Assembly: GCF_036010325.1 (NCBI RefSeq)
Contig: NZ_CP108549.1
Location: 5,084,001 to 5,148,000, forward strand
Reading direction: 5' to 3'
Length of the DNA: 64,000 nt
Origin: Streptomyces sp. NBC_01210
GTDB lineage: Bacteria; Actinomycetota; Actinomycetes; Streptomycetales; Streptomycetaceae
The notes under the pieces are model-generated. The model saw nothing but the letters and a program-made list of their open reading frames with translations, did not search any database and was not told where the DNA came from. This document shows positions 7,677 to 15,885 of this stretch, piece by piece. Each line of letters starts with the position of its first letter. The first letter of the stretch is position 1. The position numbers and the translations under genes are program-made.

Positions 7677-9566
7677 CTATCCCAGGCTCGCCCCCTGCCC
7701 CAGATGCCCGCCGGCGAAGGCGATCTCCAGCCGCACCTGCTTGATCCGCTCCTCCACCACCAGCGAGCCGTGCCCCGCGTCGTACCGGTAGACCTCGTGC
7801 ACCGCGCCGCGCGCCGCCAGCCGGTCCACATAGTTCTCGACCTGGCGGATCGGGCAGCGCGGGTCGTTGACGCCCGCCGAGATGTAGACGGGAGCCTTGA
7901 CGGCGTCGACGTACGTCAGCGGGGACGAGGCCTCGAACCGCTCCGGGACCTCCTCCGGCGTCCCGCCGAGCAGCGTGCGGTCCATCGCCTTCAGGGCCTC
8001 CATCTCGTCGTGGTAAGCCGTGACGTAGTCCGCGACCGGCACCGCCGCCAGCCCCAGCGTCCACGCCTCGGGCTGGGTGCCGAGGCCGAGCAGAGTCAGA
8101 TACCCGCCCCACGAGCCGCCCGCCAGGACCAGCTTCGCGGGGTCCGCGAGCCCCGACTTCACCGCCCACTCCCGTACCGCCGCGATGTCCTCCAGCTCGA
8201 TCAGCCCGACCCGGTGCTTGAGGGCGTCCGTCCACTCCCTGCCGTACCCCGTCGAACCCCGGTAGTTGATCCGCACGACCGCGTACCCATGGTCGATCCA
8301 GGCTGCCGGGCCCGCCGCGAAGGCGTCGCTGTCGTGCCAGGTCGGGCCGCCGTGGATCTCGAAGACGGTCGGCAGCGGTCCTGTCGCGCCCGCCGGCTTC
8401 TGCACCAGCGCATGGATACGGCCCCCGGGTCCCTCCACCCAGGCGTCCTCCACCGGCACCGACTCCGGCGCCTTCATCCCCGGCGGATCGAGCACGACCC
8501 CGCCCGCCGTCGAGCGCACCTGCGGCGGCAGTGCGGCGGACGACCACAGATACTCCACCTGTCCGTCCGGCCGGGCCGTCGCGCCCGAGACCGAACCGGT
8601 CGGCGTCTCGATGCGCGCCAGCTCGCGCGCCGCCAGGTCGTACCGGAACAGCTCCCCGCGCGCCTCGAAGCTGTGCGCGACCAGCAGCCCGGAGCCGTCC
8701 GGATACCACTCGGCGTTCACATCGCCCGGCAGGTCGATCGCGAGATCGGTCTCGGTGCCCGACGCGACGTCCCAGATCATCGGCTCCCAGCGGCCGCGCC
8801 GCTGATGCCCGATGAGCAGCCGGGTGTCCCCGTCCACCGGAGCGAAGCCGAGGACCTCAAGACCCAGTTCTTCCGTGCCCCCCTTCGTGTCGTCCAGCTC
8901 GGCGACCGAGGTGCCTCCCCCACAGCCTTCGGCGTGGGAGGTGCCCCCAGTGCGCACCACCCGCAGCGCCGAGTGCATCGCGTCCCCGTGCTCGGTGTGC
9001 TCAATCGCGATCAGCGTCCCGTCGTGCGAAAGATCGCCGACCCCGGCCGACTCCCGGTGCCGGTAGATCTCGACCGGCTCCGCACCCGGCCGTACGACAT
9101 GGATCGTGGTGCCGTCCTCGTCGGTCGACCGGCCGACCACCGAGGTGCCGTCCCGGCCGATCGCCAGCCCCGCCGGGTACGAAGGCTCGAGTCCGGGTGC
9201 CGCGGGCTCGTCGTCGCCGCCGCCGAAGGGCTGCCGCATCCAGACCCCGAACTCGTCCCCGTCGGTGTCCGAGAACCACCAGATCGACTCGCCGTCGGGC
9301 GACAGCACACCGTCTGTCGTGCCGTTCGGCCGGTCCGTCGCCTGCCGCTGCTCGCCGGTCGACCGGTCCCAGGCGTACAGCTCATATGTCCCCGTCGCGT
9401 TCGACACGAAGAGCGAGCGGTCCGGCGCGTCCTCCGCCCAGTCGGGCAGCGAGACGCGCGGAGCCCGGAAGCGCTTCTCCCAGTCGGGCATCGGCGGCAG
9501 GTCCGGCGTGCCGGGCAGCTCTGGCGTGCCGGGCAGGTCCGGCGTCGAGTCGGTGATCTCAGTCAT
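7677..9566 (-). CDS. S9-family prolyl oligopeptidase-like peptidase
   Basis: A 629-residue soluble serine peptidase. The N-terminal two thirds show repeated propeller elements (TDGVLSPDGESIWWFS, GDLSHDGTLIA, GVNDP is later), and the C-terminal alpha/beta hydrolase domain holds the nucleophile GGSWGGYL, the acid in GVNDPRCPIRQ and the histidine in DAGHGS. This arrangement is that of the acylaminoacyl-peptidase branch (S9C). No signal peptide is seen, so it acts in the cytoplasm on short peptides. The ATG at 9566 (MTEITDSTPD) was chosen over an upstream ATG that adds non-conserved residues. A short Pro/Gly repeat (PGTPELPGTPDLP) follows the start. Confidence 0.9.
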   Translation of the reverse strand: MTEITDSTPDLPGTPELPGTPDLPPMPDWEKRFRAPRVSLPDWAEDAPDRSLFVSNATGTYELYAWDRSTGEQRQATDRPNGTTDGVLSPDGESIWWFSDTDGDEFGVWMRQPFGGGDDEPAAPGLEPSYPAGLAIGRDGTSVVGRSTDEDGTTIHVVRPGAEPVEIYRHRESAGVGDLSHDGTLIAIEHTEHGDAMHSALRVVRTGGTSHAEGCGGGTSVAELDDTKGGTEELGLEVLGFAPVDGDTRLLIGHQRRGRWEPMIWDVASGTETDLAIDLPGDVNAEWYPDGSGLLVAHSFEARGELFRYDLAARELARIETPTGSVSGATARPDGQVEYLWSSAALPPQVRSTAGGVVLDPPGMKAPESVPVEDAWVEGPGGRIHALVQKPAGATGPLPTVFEIHGGPTWHDSDAFAAGPAAWIDHGYAVVRINYRGSTGYGREWTDALKHRVGLIELEDIAAVREWAVKSGLADPAKLVLAGGSWGGYLTLLGLGTQPEAWTLGLAAVPVADYVTAYHDEMEALKAMDRTLLGGTPEEVPERFEASSPLTYVDAVKAPVYISAGVNDPRCPIRQVENYVDRLAARGAVHEVYRYDAGHGSLVVEERIKQVRLEIAFAGGHLGQGASLG

Positions 9567-9704
9567 GACCCCATTCTGCGCCGGACCCCCGACAATCCGT
9601 TCGCGTCGTCCGCAGCCTGTGGATAACTTCGAGGGCATGGATGAGCACGTGGTCGAACGCTACTGAGGCCGCTGGGTGTTCGGCAGCCGGACGACGGCGA
9701 TGCC

Positions 9705-9739
9705 GCCGTCCATTGTCCCGGGCCGGGACAATGGACGGC
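9705..9739. promoter_or_regulatory. 35-bp near-perfect palindrome
   Basis: Seventeen-base perfect arms (left arm GCCGTCCATTGTCCCGG) flank a single G at 9722. The site lies downstream of the phosphopantetheinyl transferase gene and about 140 bp upstream of the S9 peptidase start. A dimeric repressor site (TTGTCCCGGGCCGGGACAA core) and a bidirectional terminator are both possible; there is no T tract on either strand. Confidence 0.55.
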
Positions 9740-9998
9740 ATGAACCTGCAGAGCTCCGAATGGGTCACCGTTGCGGCCTACGAAAACCTGCCCGGCCGTC
9801 CGAACCCGACCGCCGCAGTACGCGCTTGACTACGTGATCGCGGCATCGACTGGATGCCCTTCGCGGAGAGCGACATCCACTGGAACCACGCCTGCGGTCC
9901 AGGTCCCGACGGCCGTTGGCGCGGATGGTACGACGTTCGCATCCGGGCCGACGCCCTGCGCCCGCTGGGGCTGCATCCCGACCAGCCCACGGCGAAGG
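9740..9998 (+). pseudogene. unrecognised small-gene relic
   Basis: An ATG directly after the palindrome opens a 29-codon frame (MNLQSSEWVTVAAYENL) that stops at 9829. The next frame then continues with protein-like sequence (DRGIDWMPFAESDIHWNHAC, then RWRGWYDVRIRADALRPLGL) until it runs into the antisense of the neighbouring gene. One base shift near 9825-9835 would join the two. I do not recognise a family. It may be a decayed gene or two chance frames; composition (Trp, His, Asp) looks coding. Confidence 0.3.
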
Positions 9999-10805
9999 TC
10001 AGCGGGCCGTCTCCGCCTCGTTGGTTGCATGCGGCGGCGGAGCGCCGGGCGCGGTGAGGTGTACGGCGATCGCGGCGGCGAACCCGGGATCCGTGGGCAG
10101 GTCGGCGAGCAACCAGTCGGCGCTCCCTGCCGGTTGGGCGCCGGCTCCCACATAGGTGAGGGAGAGATCCTCGTTCAGGCCGACTCCGGTTGCCTTCAGC
10201 AGGGCTTCCTTCCGGGTCCAGCAGCCGGCGAAGGCGGCGGGGCGGTGCTCGGGGGGCAGCGCCGCCAGTTCCGTACGCTCCCTCGGGTGCAGCTGGGTCG
10301 CGACTTCGGCGACCGTGCCCGGGGCGGGGACGCCCTCGACGTCGACCCCGACGGGCACTGTGGCCAGGGCGATCATCACCAGGCCGTCGGTGTGCGAGAG
10401 CGAGAAGTGCACCGCGTTGCCGGGAACGACGGGTCGGCCGTGCGGACCGCCGCAGTGGGTGCACGGTTCGCGCGAGAGCGTGATCGCTTCCGGGGCCTGG
10501 CCGAGCCGTTCGCCGAGCAGCCGGCGCAGGGTCACATGCGCGACTGTGTACGCGTCACGGTCCACGGCTCGCCGGAAGGCAGCGCGGCGCGCGGACTCGT
10601 CGGCGTCGAGGAGGTGCAGGTGGGCGGCGGTGTCGTCGGCATGGGCCGAGACCCGGCCGGACCACACCAGCTCTACGCCCGGCAGCGTCGTCGCCGGGCG
10701 GCCGGGACCGGCGGATACGTCGATCGGCATGTTGAACTGCATCTCCCTCGCCACGTCTGCCTCCAGTTCTACCTGCCCTGCCCGGACTTTCTCTAACGGA
10801 TCCAT
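9999..10805 (-). CDS. 4'-phosphopantetheinyl transferase (Sfp type)
   Basis: A 268-residue Sfp/Gsp-type transferase that moves phosphopantetheine from CoA to the serine of carrier proteins in polyketide, peptide or fatty-acid synthases. Signature motifs are VHFSLSHTDGL, VGVDVEGV (metal-binding Asp) and WTRKEALLKATG (the W-x-x-KE-A-x-x-K element). The ATG at 10805 has GAAGGAA five bases upstream, so I prefer it to ATG codons at 10743 or 10731. A biosynthetic cluster is not visible next to it, so it may serve carrier proteins encoded elsewhere. The divergent TetR gene starts 70 bp away and may control it. Confidence 0.9.
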   Translation of the reverse strand: MDPLEKVRAGQVELEADVAREMQFNMPIDVSAGPGRPATTLPGVELVWSGRVSAHADDTAAHLHLLDADESARRAAFRRAVDRDAYTVAHVTLRRLLGERLGQAPEAITLSREPCTHCGGPHGRPVVPGNAVHFSLSHTDGLVMIALATVPVGVDVEGVPAPGTVAEVATQLHPRERTELAALPPEHRPAAFAGCWTRKEALLKATGVGLNEDLSLTYVGAGAQPAGSADWLLADLPTDPGFAAAIAVHLTAPGAPPPHATNEAETAR

Positions 10806-10875
10806 GGTTCCTTCAACGTGAGGGTGAGCAGGCGGCGGCCATGGAAGCGGCCATGGAAAGAGTCTGGAGTCCGTT

Positions 10876-11512
10876 GTGCCAACCAAGGGCGCATCCGCGG
10901 ATGCGGCAGACCCGGGCACCGTCCGGCCCGGCGGACGGACCGCCCGTGTCCGGGCATCTGTACTGCGGGCGGTGGGCGACGCGCTGGTCGAGCACGGTTT
11001 CCACAGCCTCGACCTCGCCGATGTGGCCCGCCGCGCGGAGGTGGGCAAGACGACCGTGTACCGCCGCTGGGGCACGACCACCGGTCTGATCGCCGATCTG
11101 CTGGCCGACATGGCCGACATGGCCGAACAGTCCGTGCCGCGTACGGGCTCCGGCTCTCTCACCGAGGACCTGAGGTCCAACGCCCGTCTCGTCGCAGCCA
11201 CCCTGACCGACCCCCGCCAGGGCCCCCTCTTCAAGGCCGTGATCGCCGCCGCCACCTGCGACGAACGCACCGCATGGGCGCTGCACCGCTTCTATGCGAC
11301 CCGGATCAAGGAATGGGCGCCGTGTGTCGAGGGAGCCGTCGCCCGCGGTGAGCTGCCCGCGGGCACCGACGCCCGGGAAAGTGATCCGGGCTGTCTCCGC
11401 CCCGCTCTACTATCGCGTCCTGGCCAGCGGCGACCCGCTCGACGAGGCGGCCGCAGACCGTGCGGCCGCGGCTGCCGAGTCCGCGGCGCGGGCGGGCGCG
11501 TACATCGGATGA
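10876..11512 (+). pseudogene. TetR-family regulator interrupted by a frameshift
   Basis: From GTG 10876 the first ~168 residues are a normal TetR regulator: an N-terminal helix-turn-helix (LADVARRAEVGKTTVYRRWG) and ligand-domain helices. Near 11378-11384 (CGGGAAAGTGATC) the conserved ending continues only in the +1 frame (VIRAVSAPLYYRVLASG, DPLDEAAADRAA) to a stop at 11512. One extra A in GAAAG restores the normal TetR end. Without the shift, translation runs to 11547 with an unrelated basic tail. Either the gene is newly broken, or the read has a one-base error. It faces the phosphopantetheinyl transferase gene and may have repressed it. Confidence 0.75.
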
Positions 11513-11536
11513 CGGGCGACGAGGCGACGAAGGTGG

Positions 11537-11570
11537 CAAGGGCCTGACCCTCGGCGAGGTCAGGCCCTTG
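11537..11570. terminator. bidirectional terminator between TetR and TerD genes
   Basis: A perfect 13-bp stem (CAAGGGCCTGACC, 11537-11549, and GGTCAGGCCCTTG, 11558-11570) with an eight-base loop lies between convergent genes. It serves both strands. Confidence 0.75.
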
Positions 11571-11586
11571 AACAGGCTTACGCGGC

Positions 11587-12162
11587 TCAGATGTTGACGC
11601 CGAAGTCCTGCGCGATGCCGCGCAGCCCTGAGGCGTAACCCTGGCCGACAGCACGGAACTTCCACTCCGCGGCATTGCGGTACAGCTCGCCGAAGACCAT
11701 CGCGGTCTCGGTCGAGGCGTCCTCGCTCAGGTCGTAACGCGCGAGCTCGGCGCCGCCGGCCTGGTTGACGACGCGGATGAACGCGTTGCGCACCTGCCCG
11801 AAGGACTGCTGACGGCTCTCGCCCTCGTGGATCGAGACCGGGAACACGATCTTGTCGACCTCGGCAGGCACGCCCGCCAGGTTCACCTTGATCTGCTCGT
11901 CGTCGCCCTCGCCCTCACCCGTGAGGTTGTCACCGGTGTGCTCGACGGAGCCTTCCGGGCTCTTGAGGTTGTTGAAGAACACGAAGTGCTGGTCGGACAC
12001 GACCTTGCCGTTCGCATCCACCAGCAGGGCGCTGGCGTCGAGGTCGAAGTCGGTCCCGGTGGTGCTGCGTACATCCCAGCCCAGGCCCACGACGACCGCG
12101 GTCAGGCCCGGGGCCTCCTTGCTGAGCGAGACATTGCCGCCCTTGGAAAGGCTGACACCCAT
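11587..12162 (-). CDS. TerD-family protein
   Basis: A 191-residue TerD/CABP protein. The N-terminal [13 protein letters not shown], the calcium-site strand [33 protein letters not shown] with its acidic loop, and the end [16 protein letters not shown] are all characteristic, and the length is typical. TerD proteins bind calcium and are linked to tellurite and stress resistance; in Streptomyces they are abundant and affect development. ATG 12162 was chosen because it gives the invariant N-terminus and has GGGGAT upstream. It stands alone, with no other ter genes nearby. Confidence 0.95.
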   Translation of the reverse strand: MGVSLSKGGNVSLSKEAPGLTAVVVGLGWDVRSTTGTDFDLDASALLVDANGKVVSDQHFVFFNNLKSPEGSVEHTGDNLTGEGEGDDEQIKVNLAGVPAEVDKIVFPVSIHEGESRQQSFGQVRNAFIRVVNQAGGAELARYDLSEDASTETAMVFGELYRNAAEWKFRAVGQGYASGLRGIAQDFGVNI

Positions 12163-12329
12163 GGAAATCCCCTGCGCAATCCGGCGCGGGCCGCGCCTCT
12201 TGACGATTCCTTTGCCCACGGGGGCAACGAGCGGTCACCGCCCCTGGTTCCCCTGACATCCAAATGGCCGTCACCATGCTTCGCTGCTCTCGCGTCCTCC
12301 ACCGAGCCCGGGGTCGTCGCGGCGGCTCG

Positions 12330-12860
12330 TCACGGCGGCTCGCTGTGCCCCAGCCGGTCGCCGACCCGGCTGCGCAGCCGACGCGTCACCGCGGTCGCGG
12401 CGGCGGTCAGGAAGACGAAGCTGTAGAGGATCTGGAGCATGGTCACCAGGCGGGCGGTCTGGCTCTGCGGCACGATGTCCCCGTAACCGACGGTCGCCAG
12501 CGTGACCACGGTGAAGTAGAGCGCGTCGAGCCTCGTCTGCAGCCCGACGAACGCGCCCGCATGCCGGGCGAGGGCGTAGTACGTGGCCGAGAAGACCAGT
12601 ACCGACAGGAACATCAGCAGCACAATGACGACGACGGGGTGGGTGTCCGGCCTGTCGAGGAGTACCTCCCTGATCTGAAGCAGCAGCAGGCACGCGATGG
12701 CGGCGAGCACCACGATGAAGACCGTCCAGCTGAGTTCCGGCCGGTGTGGTCCGAGGCCGTTGAGGGGAAGCACGAAGTACGCCGCGGTCATGGCGACTAC
12801 AAGACAGAGGGATGTGACCCAGAGCCGTAGCGGCGCAACATTTGTTGTGCGGTGCACCAC
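12330..12860 (-). CDS. two-pore-domain-like potassium channel
   Basis: A 176-residue membrane protein of the Ion_trans_2 type. Predicted helices are near residues 12-31, 44-62 and 78-98, followed by the pore loop with the potassium filter TVGYGD (TLATVGYGDIVPQS, about 122-135) and the final inner helix (MLQILYSFVFLTAAATAV). There is no C-terminal RCK domain. It is expected to pass K+ across the cell membrane. The GTG pair at 12860/12857 is the likely start. A 285-bp gap separates it from a divergent small membrane protein gene, which may share a promoter region. Confidence 0.85.
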   Translation of the reverse strand: MVHRTTNVAPLRLWVTSLCLVVAMTAAYFVLPLNGLGPHRPELSWTVFIVVLAAIACLLLLQIREVLLDRPDTHPVVVIVLLMFLSVLVFSATYYALARHAGAFVGLQTRLDALYFTVVTLATVGYGDIVPQSQTARLVTMLQILYSFVFLTAAATAVTRRLRSRVGDRLGHSEPP

Positions 12861-13145
12861 GTGAGCCTCCCGCCCAAGGTCGCGTCCGGTGCCGCGTCCC
12901 GTCGAAGCCGCTGTCGCCCCCCCACGATCGTCCGCCCCGGCGATCCGTCGCCACCCGGCAGCGGCCGAACGGTGCAGTCATGGCGCAGGGCAGTGCGGAC
13001 GAACGTCACGGCCCGACGGACACCGCCTCCACAAGTGCGCACCCTCGTCACTCGAACGGGTGTACCCGTATGGCGGTGGTGTGTGTACCGGCCGACGCTC
13101 GAAGCCGGTACGCGACCGGCGTGCGGGACGAGAAAAGGAGCACCC

Positions 13146-13634
13146 ATGAGCCAGGACCAGCCGGTGGGATCACCGATGAACATGGAACCCCCGATGGACA
13201 GGGGAACACCGATGTACAAAGGACCGCCGCCCGGGGAACCGAACAGCGGCTGGGTGACCGGCGGCCTCGTATTCGCCGCCGTTCTGATGCTGTGCGGCGG
13301 TGTGCTCGCCGCGCTCCAGGGCATAGCGGCGATCGCCGAGGACGATGTGTACGGCCGACTCGGCAACTACGTGTACGGCATGAGCCTCACCGGCTGGGGC
13401 TGGATCCACCTGATCCTCGGCATCTGTGTCGCCATCACCGGCGCAGGGCTGTTCAAGGCCGCCACATGGGCACGATTCGCCGGTATCTTCCTGGCCGCGA
13501 TCAGCCTCGTCGCCCAGTTTCTGTTCCTGCCATACGCGCCGGTCTGGTCGGTGATCATGATCGCGATCGACCTGTTCATCATCTGGACGCTGGCGGTGTA
13601 CCACAGCACAGAACCAAGGCCGGCTTCCGCCTGA
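13146..13634 (+). CDS. DUF7144-family membrane protein
   Basis: A 162-residue protein: a cytoplasmic Met/Pro-rich N-terminus of about 35 residues with repeated PM elements, then four membrane helices (VTGGLVFAAVLMLCGGVLAA; WIHLILGICVAITGAGLF; RFAGIFLAAISLVAQFLFL; WSVIMIAIDLFIIWTLAVY). The motif GWGWIHLILG and the spacing match DUF7144, an actinobacterial family without known function. ATG 13146 has AAAAGGAG six bases upstream. The neighbour is a divergent K+ channel. Confidence 0.85.
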   Translation: MSQDQPVGSPMNMEPPMDRGTPMYKGPPPGEPNSGWVTGGLVFAAVLMLCGGVLAALQGIAAIAEDDVYGRLGNYVYGMSLTGWGWIHLILGICVAITGAGLFKAATWARFAGIFLAAISLVAQFLFLPYAPVWSVIMIAIDLFIIWTLAVYHSTEPRPASA

Positions 13635-13658
13635 GGGAAACGAGAGGAAACGAAAAGA

Positions 13659-13677
13659 GTTCGGAGGGAAACCGAAC
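13659..13677 (+). terminator. short hairpin after the DUF7144 gene
   Basis: GTTCGG and CCGAAC arms around a seven-base purine loop, 25 bases after the stop. Weak, but correctly placed. Confidence 0.35.
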
Positions 13678-13783
13678 CCAGCGCTGCTTCCGCACGACGG
13701 CTCGACCGTAGGCAGCCACGAGCCGTCCCCCCGCCGTAGGCTGCCGGGACTCCACCAACTCAGTTGCCTACGGGAGTCCTTGA

Positions 13784-14320
13784 GTGAGCGAGCAGCCGAA
13801 GAAGCCGTTCCTGTACGTCATCGTCTGCGCGGCCGGGATAGCCGGCGATGTCGGCAAGCTGATCACCGCCGCGCAGGAGCAGTACTGGGACGTCGGCGTC
13901 ATCGCAACCCCGCAGGGCCTCGGTTTCATCGACGCCGAGGCCGTGGCGGAACAGACCGGCAACCCGATCCGCTCTGCCTGGCGCGGCCCCGGCGACCCTC
14001 GTCCGTTCCCCGCGGCGGACGCCATCGCGGTGGCCCCGGCCACCTTCAACACCATCAACAAGTGGGCCGCCGGCATTGCCGACACCCTCGCCCTGGCCAC
14101 GCTGTGCGAGGCCTACGGTGCCGGCATCCCCACTGCCGTGCTGCCGAGCGTGAACGCGGACCTGGCCGCTCATCCCGCGTACCGGCAGAGCCTGGTCCGG
14201 TTGCGTGAGATGGGCGTGGTGATCAGTGCGTACGAACCTGACGAGCCCAAGGCGGGCGGCTCCGGCTGCTTCCGTTGGGAGGAGGCCCTGGATCTGCTCA
14301 CGCCGAAGGTGTCCGCCTGA
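13784..14320 (+). CDS. flavoprotein (PPC-DC/UbiX-like fold)
   Basis: A 178-residue member of the homo-oligomeric flavin-containing Cys decarboxylase fold. YVIVCAAGIAGDVGKLI at 11-27 is the nucleotide-binding opening, and PAADAIAVAPATFNTINKWA at about 75-94 contains the AP-A-T-x-N-T motif that contacts FMN. The family includes decarboxylases and flavin prenyltransferases; which reaction applies cannot be told from sequence. The GTG start at 13784 gives a natural N-terminus (VSEQPKKPFLYVIV). It is monocistronic. Confidence 0.8.
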   Translation: MSEQPKKPFLYVIVCAAGIAGDVGKLITAAQEQYWDVGVIATPQGLGFIDAEAVAEQTGNPIRSAWRGPGDPRPFPAADAIAVAPATFNTINKWAAGIADTLALATLCEAYGAGIPTAVLPSVNADLAAHPAYRQSLVRLREMGVVISAYEPDEPKAGGSGCFRWEEALDLLTPKVSA

Positions 14321-14327
14321 GGGCGAC

Positions 14328-14384
14328 CGGACAGGGCGAACGTCATCGGACAGGACGAACGTCATCGGACAGAACGAACGTCAC
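14328..14384. repeat. three tandem copies of a 19-bp unit
   Basis: Units CGGACAGGGCGAACGTCAT, CGGACAGGACGAACGTCAT and CGGACAGAACGAACGTCAC (14328-14346, 14347-14365, 14366-14384) follow directly on each other. The last one overlaps the stop codon of the minus-strand gene that ends at 14381. It is a short local duplication, with no obvious role. Confidence 0.8.
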
Positions 14385-14608
14385 GGCATGATCTCCAGCG
14401 GGTAGTACTCGTGCGGCCGGTCACCGATCCACTCCACCCACGTCGGATCGTCGAGGAGCTCCTCCGTATCGGGCAGCCCTGCCAGGCGCAGGAACTCCAG
14501 CACGTCCCGGTCGGAGTCTGCGAGGCCCATGATCTGCTGTCGCACCGTGACCCGCCGCCCGCCCGACGCGGCGATCCGGTGCACGACGATCGGCGGATGT
14601 CGGGACAT
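14381..14608 (-). CDS. conserved small hypothetical protein
   Basis: A 75-residue protein beginning MSRHPPIVVHRIA, with a basic strand-like N-terminus and an acidic C-terminal half (DSDRDVLEFLRLAGLPDTEE, WVEWIGDRPHEY). I recall similar proteins from other Streptomyces, always uncharacterised. The ATG at 14608 is chosen because upstream residues are non-conserved; no strong ribosome site is visible. It is transcribed away from the CBS gene. Confidence 0.6.
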   Translation of the reverse strand: MSRHPPIVVHRIAASGGRRVTVRQQIMGLADSDRDVLEFLRLAGLPDTEELLDDPTWVEWIGDRPHEYYPLEIMP

Positions 14609-14767
14609 ACATCCAGGCTGCGACGAACAGTGGCCCACAGCACGCCGAGATCGGTGCCGGGCAGGCCGGTGGAGGAGCGCTGACCCGGCGGTCACGCAGA
14701 GCGGGCGCTATGGGGCCGATCGTGTGATCGTGGAAGGAGGACCAACGCGCTGAAGGCAGAGGGAAAT

Positions 14768-15211
14768 ATGGCCAGAAACAAGCAGCTCACGGCCCGCGAC
14801 ATCATGTCCAGCGGGGTGCAATGCGTCGGTGCACACCAGTCGCTGTTCGAGGCGGCGAAGATGATGCGCGACTTGAACGTCGGATGCCTTCCCATCTGCG
14901 GTGATGACAACAGACTCACGGGCGTGATCACCGACCGGGACATCGTCGTGAAGTGCTGTGCCGAAGGAGTCGACCCCGCTGAGGTGCAGGCGGGATCCCT
15001 GGCCGGGGCCCTGCATTGGATCGATGCCGGGGCGGGCGCCACCGAGGCGCTGGAAATCATGGAGACGCACCAGATCAAGCGTCTGCCGGTGATCGATGTC
15101 GGGAAGGGCCACAGCCTGGTTGGAATGATCACGGAGGCCAACCTCGCCAAGAATCTGAACGACGAACAGATCGCGGAGTTCGCGGCCCGTGTATACGCGG
15201 GCACGCGCTAG
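14768..15211 (+). CDS. CBS-domain pair protein
   Basis: A 147-residue protein made of two CBS domains (about residues 7-65 and 73-132), recognised from ARDIMSSGVQCV, LPICGDDNRLTGVITDRDI and then IKRLPVIDVGKGHSLVGMIT. Stand-alone CBS pairs bind adenine nucleotides or related ligands and signal energy state to partners. The ATG at 14768 is preceded by GGAAGGAGG some 28 bases away and GGGAAAT closer, so the start is likely but not certain. There is no fused catalytic domain. Confidence 0.88.
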   Translation: MARNKQLTARDIMSSGVQCVGAHQSLFEAAKMMRDLNVGCLPICGDDNRLTGVITDRDIVVKCCAEGVDPAEVQAGSLAGALHWIDAGAGATEALEIMETHQIKRLPVIDVGKGHSLVGMITEANLAKNLNDEQIAEFAARVYAGTR

Positions 15212-15240
15212 CCGACCCACGCGCTAGCCGACCCACGCGC
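15205..15240. repeat. 16-bp tandem repeat, 2.3 copies
   Basis: GCGCTAGCCGACCCAC at 15205-15220 and 15221-15236, followed by GCGCT. The first copy contains the stop codon of the CBS gene. Confidence 0.8.
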
Positions 15241-15372
15241 TCGGCAGGGCCCGGTGAGGCGTGGGCGGAGCCGGTATACGCGCTGTGGGCGTGTCATCGC
15301 TGATGCGGACACCAGAGGCCGAATCTAGACTGACGAAGGCATGTGAAGTCCTGAATTAGGGAGATATACACC

Positions 15373-15447
15373 ATGGCCAAGCGAGGGAACAAGCGACGCG
15401 CCCGTAAGAAGAAGAAGGCCAACCACGGCAAGCGTCCCAACGCCTGA
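15373..15447 (+). CDS. ribosomal protein bL37 (24 residues)
   Basis: A 24-codon gene beginning MAKRGNKRRA and ending ANHGKRPNA, with a run of basic residues between. This matches the tiny bL37 protein found in the large subunit of actinobacterial ribosomes, for which 24 residues is the full length. AGGGAG lies nine bases before the ATG, a good ribosome site, and a -10-like TAGACT is at 15326-15331. It is too short for most gene callers. It is probably transcribed alone. It would bind 23S rRNA. Confidence 0.85.
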   Translation: MAKRGNKRRARKKKKANHGKRPNA

Positions 15448-15459
15448 CCCGACCGTGCA

Positions 15460-15885
15460 CACGGCCGACAGTCCGGTCTCTTCGCGGCCCGCCGCCCGGA
15501 TTGAGGTCGAGGAACGCCCGCTCGCCCCGCTGACCCGGCATTGACCGTGGGCCCGGCAGGTCCCGTCTCGTCGGCTACCTGTCGGGCCGGTCGGTCCCGT
15601 GCGCCCGGCGTACTTCGTGCACCCTGCGCGCCCGTCAGACCGGTCGGACCCGCCGGACCCGGCGCACCCGCCCTGCGCACCCGGCGCGCCCGTCGTGCCA
15701 GTCGCGCCCGTCGGGCTCGTCGCTCCCCTCTCGCGGTTGTCCTTGCCGCCGCTTTGCGACCCGTCCTTGCGTGCATCGCTTCCGCCGCCCGTGCTGCTCG
15801 ACGCGCGGGACCAGCGCGAGCCAGGAGATCGTGCTGCCGACCATCCACTTGTCTCGACGCCGCAGCGGCCCCAGCACGGGCCTAG
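15460..15885 (-). pseudogene. decayed collagen-like (Gly-X-Y) protein gene
   Basis: Reading from 15885 leftward, a short hydrophobic start (MVGSTISWLALV) shifts frame into a Ser/Gly/Lys linker (SSSTGGGSDARKDGSQSGG). Gly-X-Y triplets follow (GATSPTGATGTTGAPGAQG), then continue in another frame (GAPGPAGPTGLTGAQGA), then in a third (GRTGPTGPTG), and end with ETGPAGPTVNAGSAG. The periodic glycine in successive frames shows an original exported collagen-like protein, now broken by at least three shifts. The plus strand here is only low-complexity antisense. Confidence 0.6.

Noticed and set aside
9638..9665. Tiny frame MDEHVVERY as a leader peptide
   Set aside because: Nine codons, no ribosome site, and it points away from the S9 peptidase gene.
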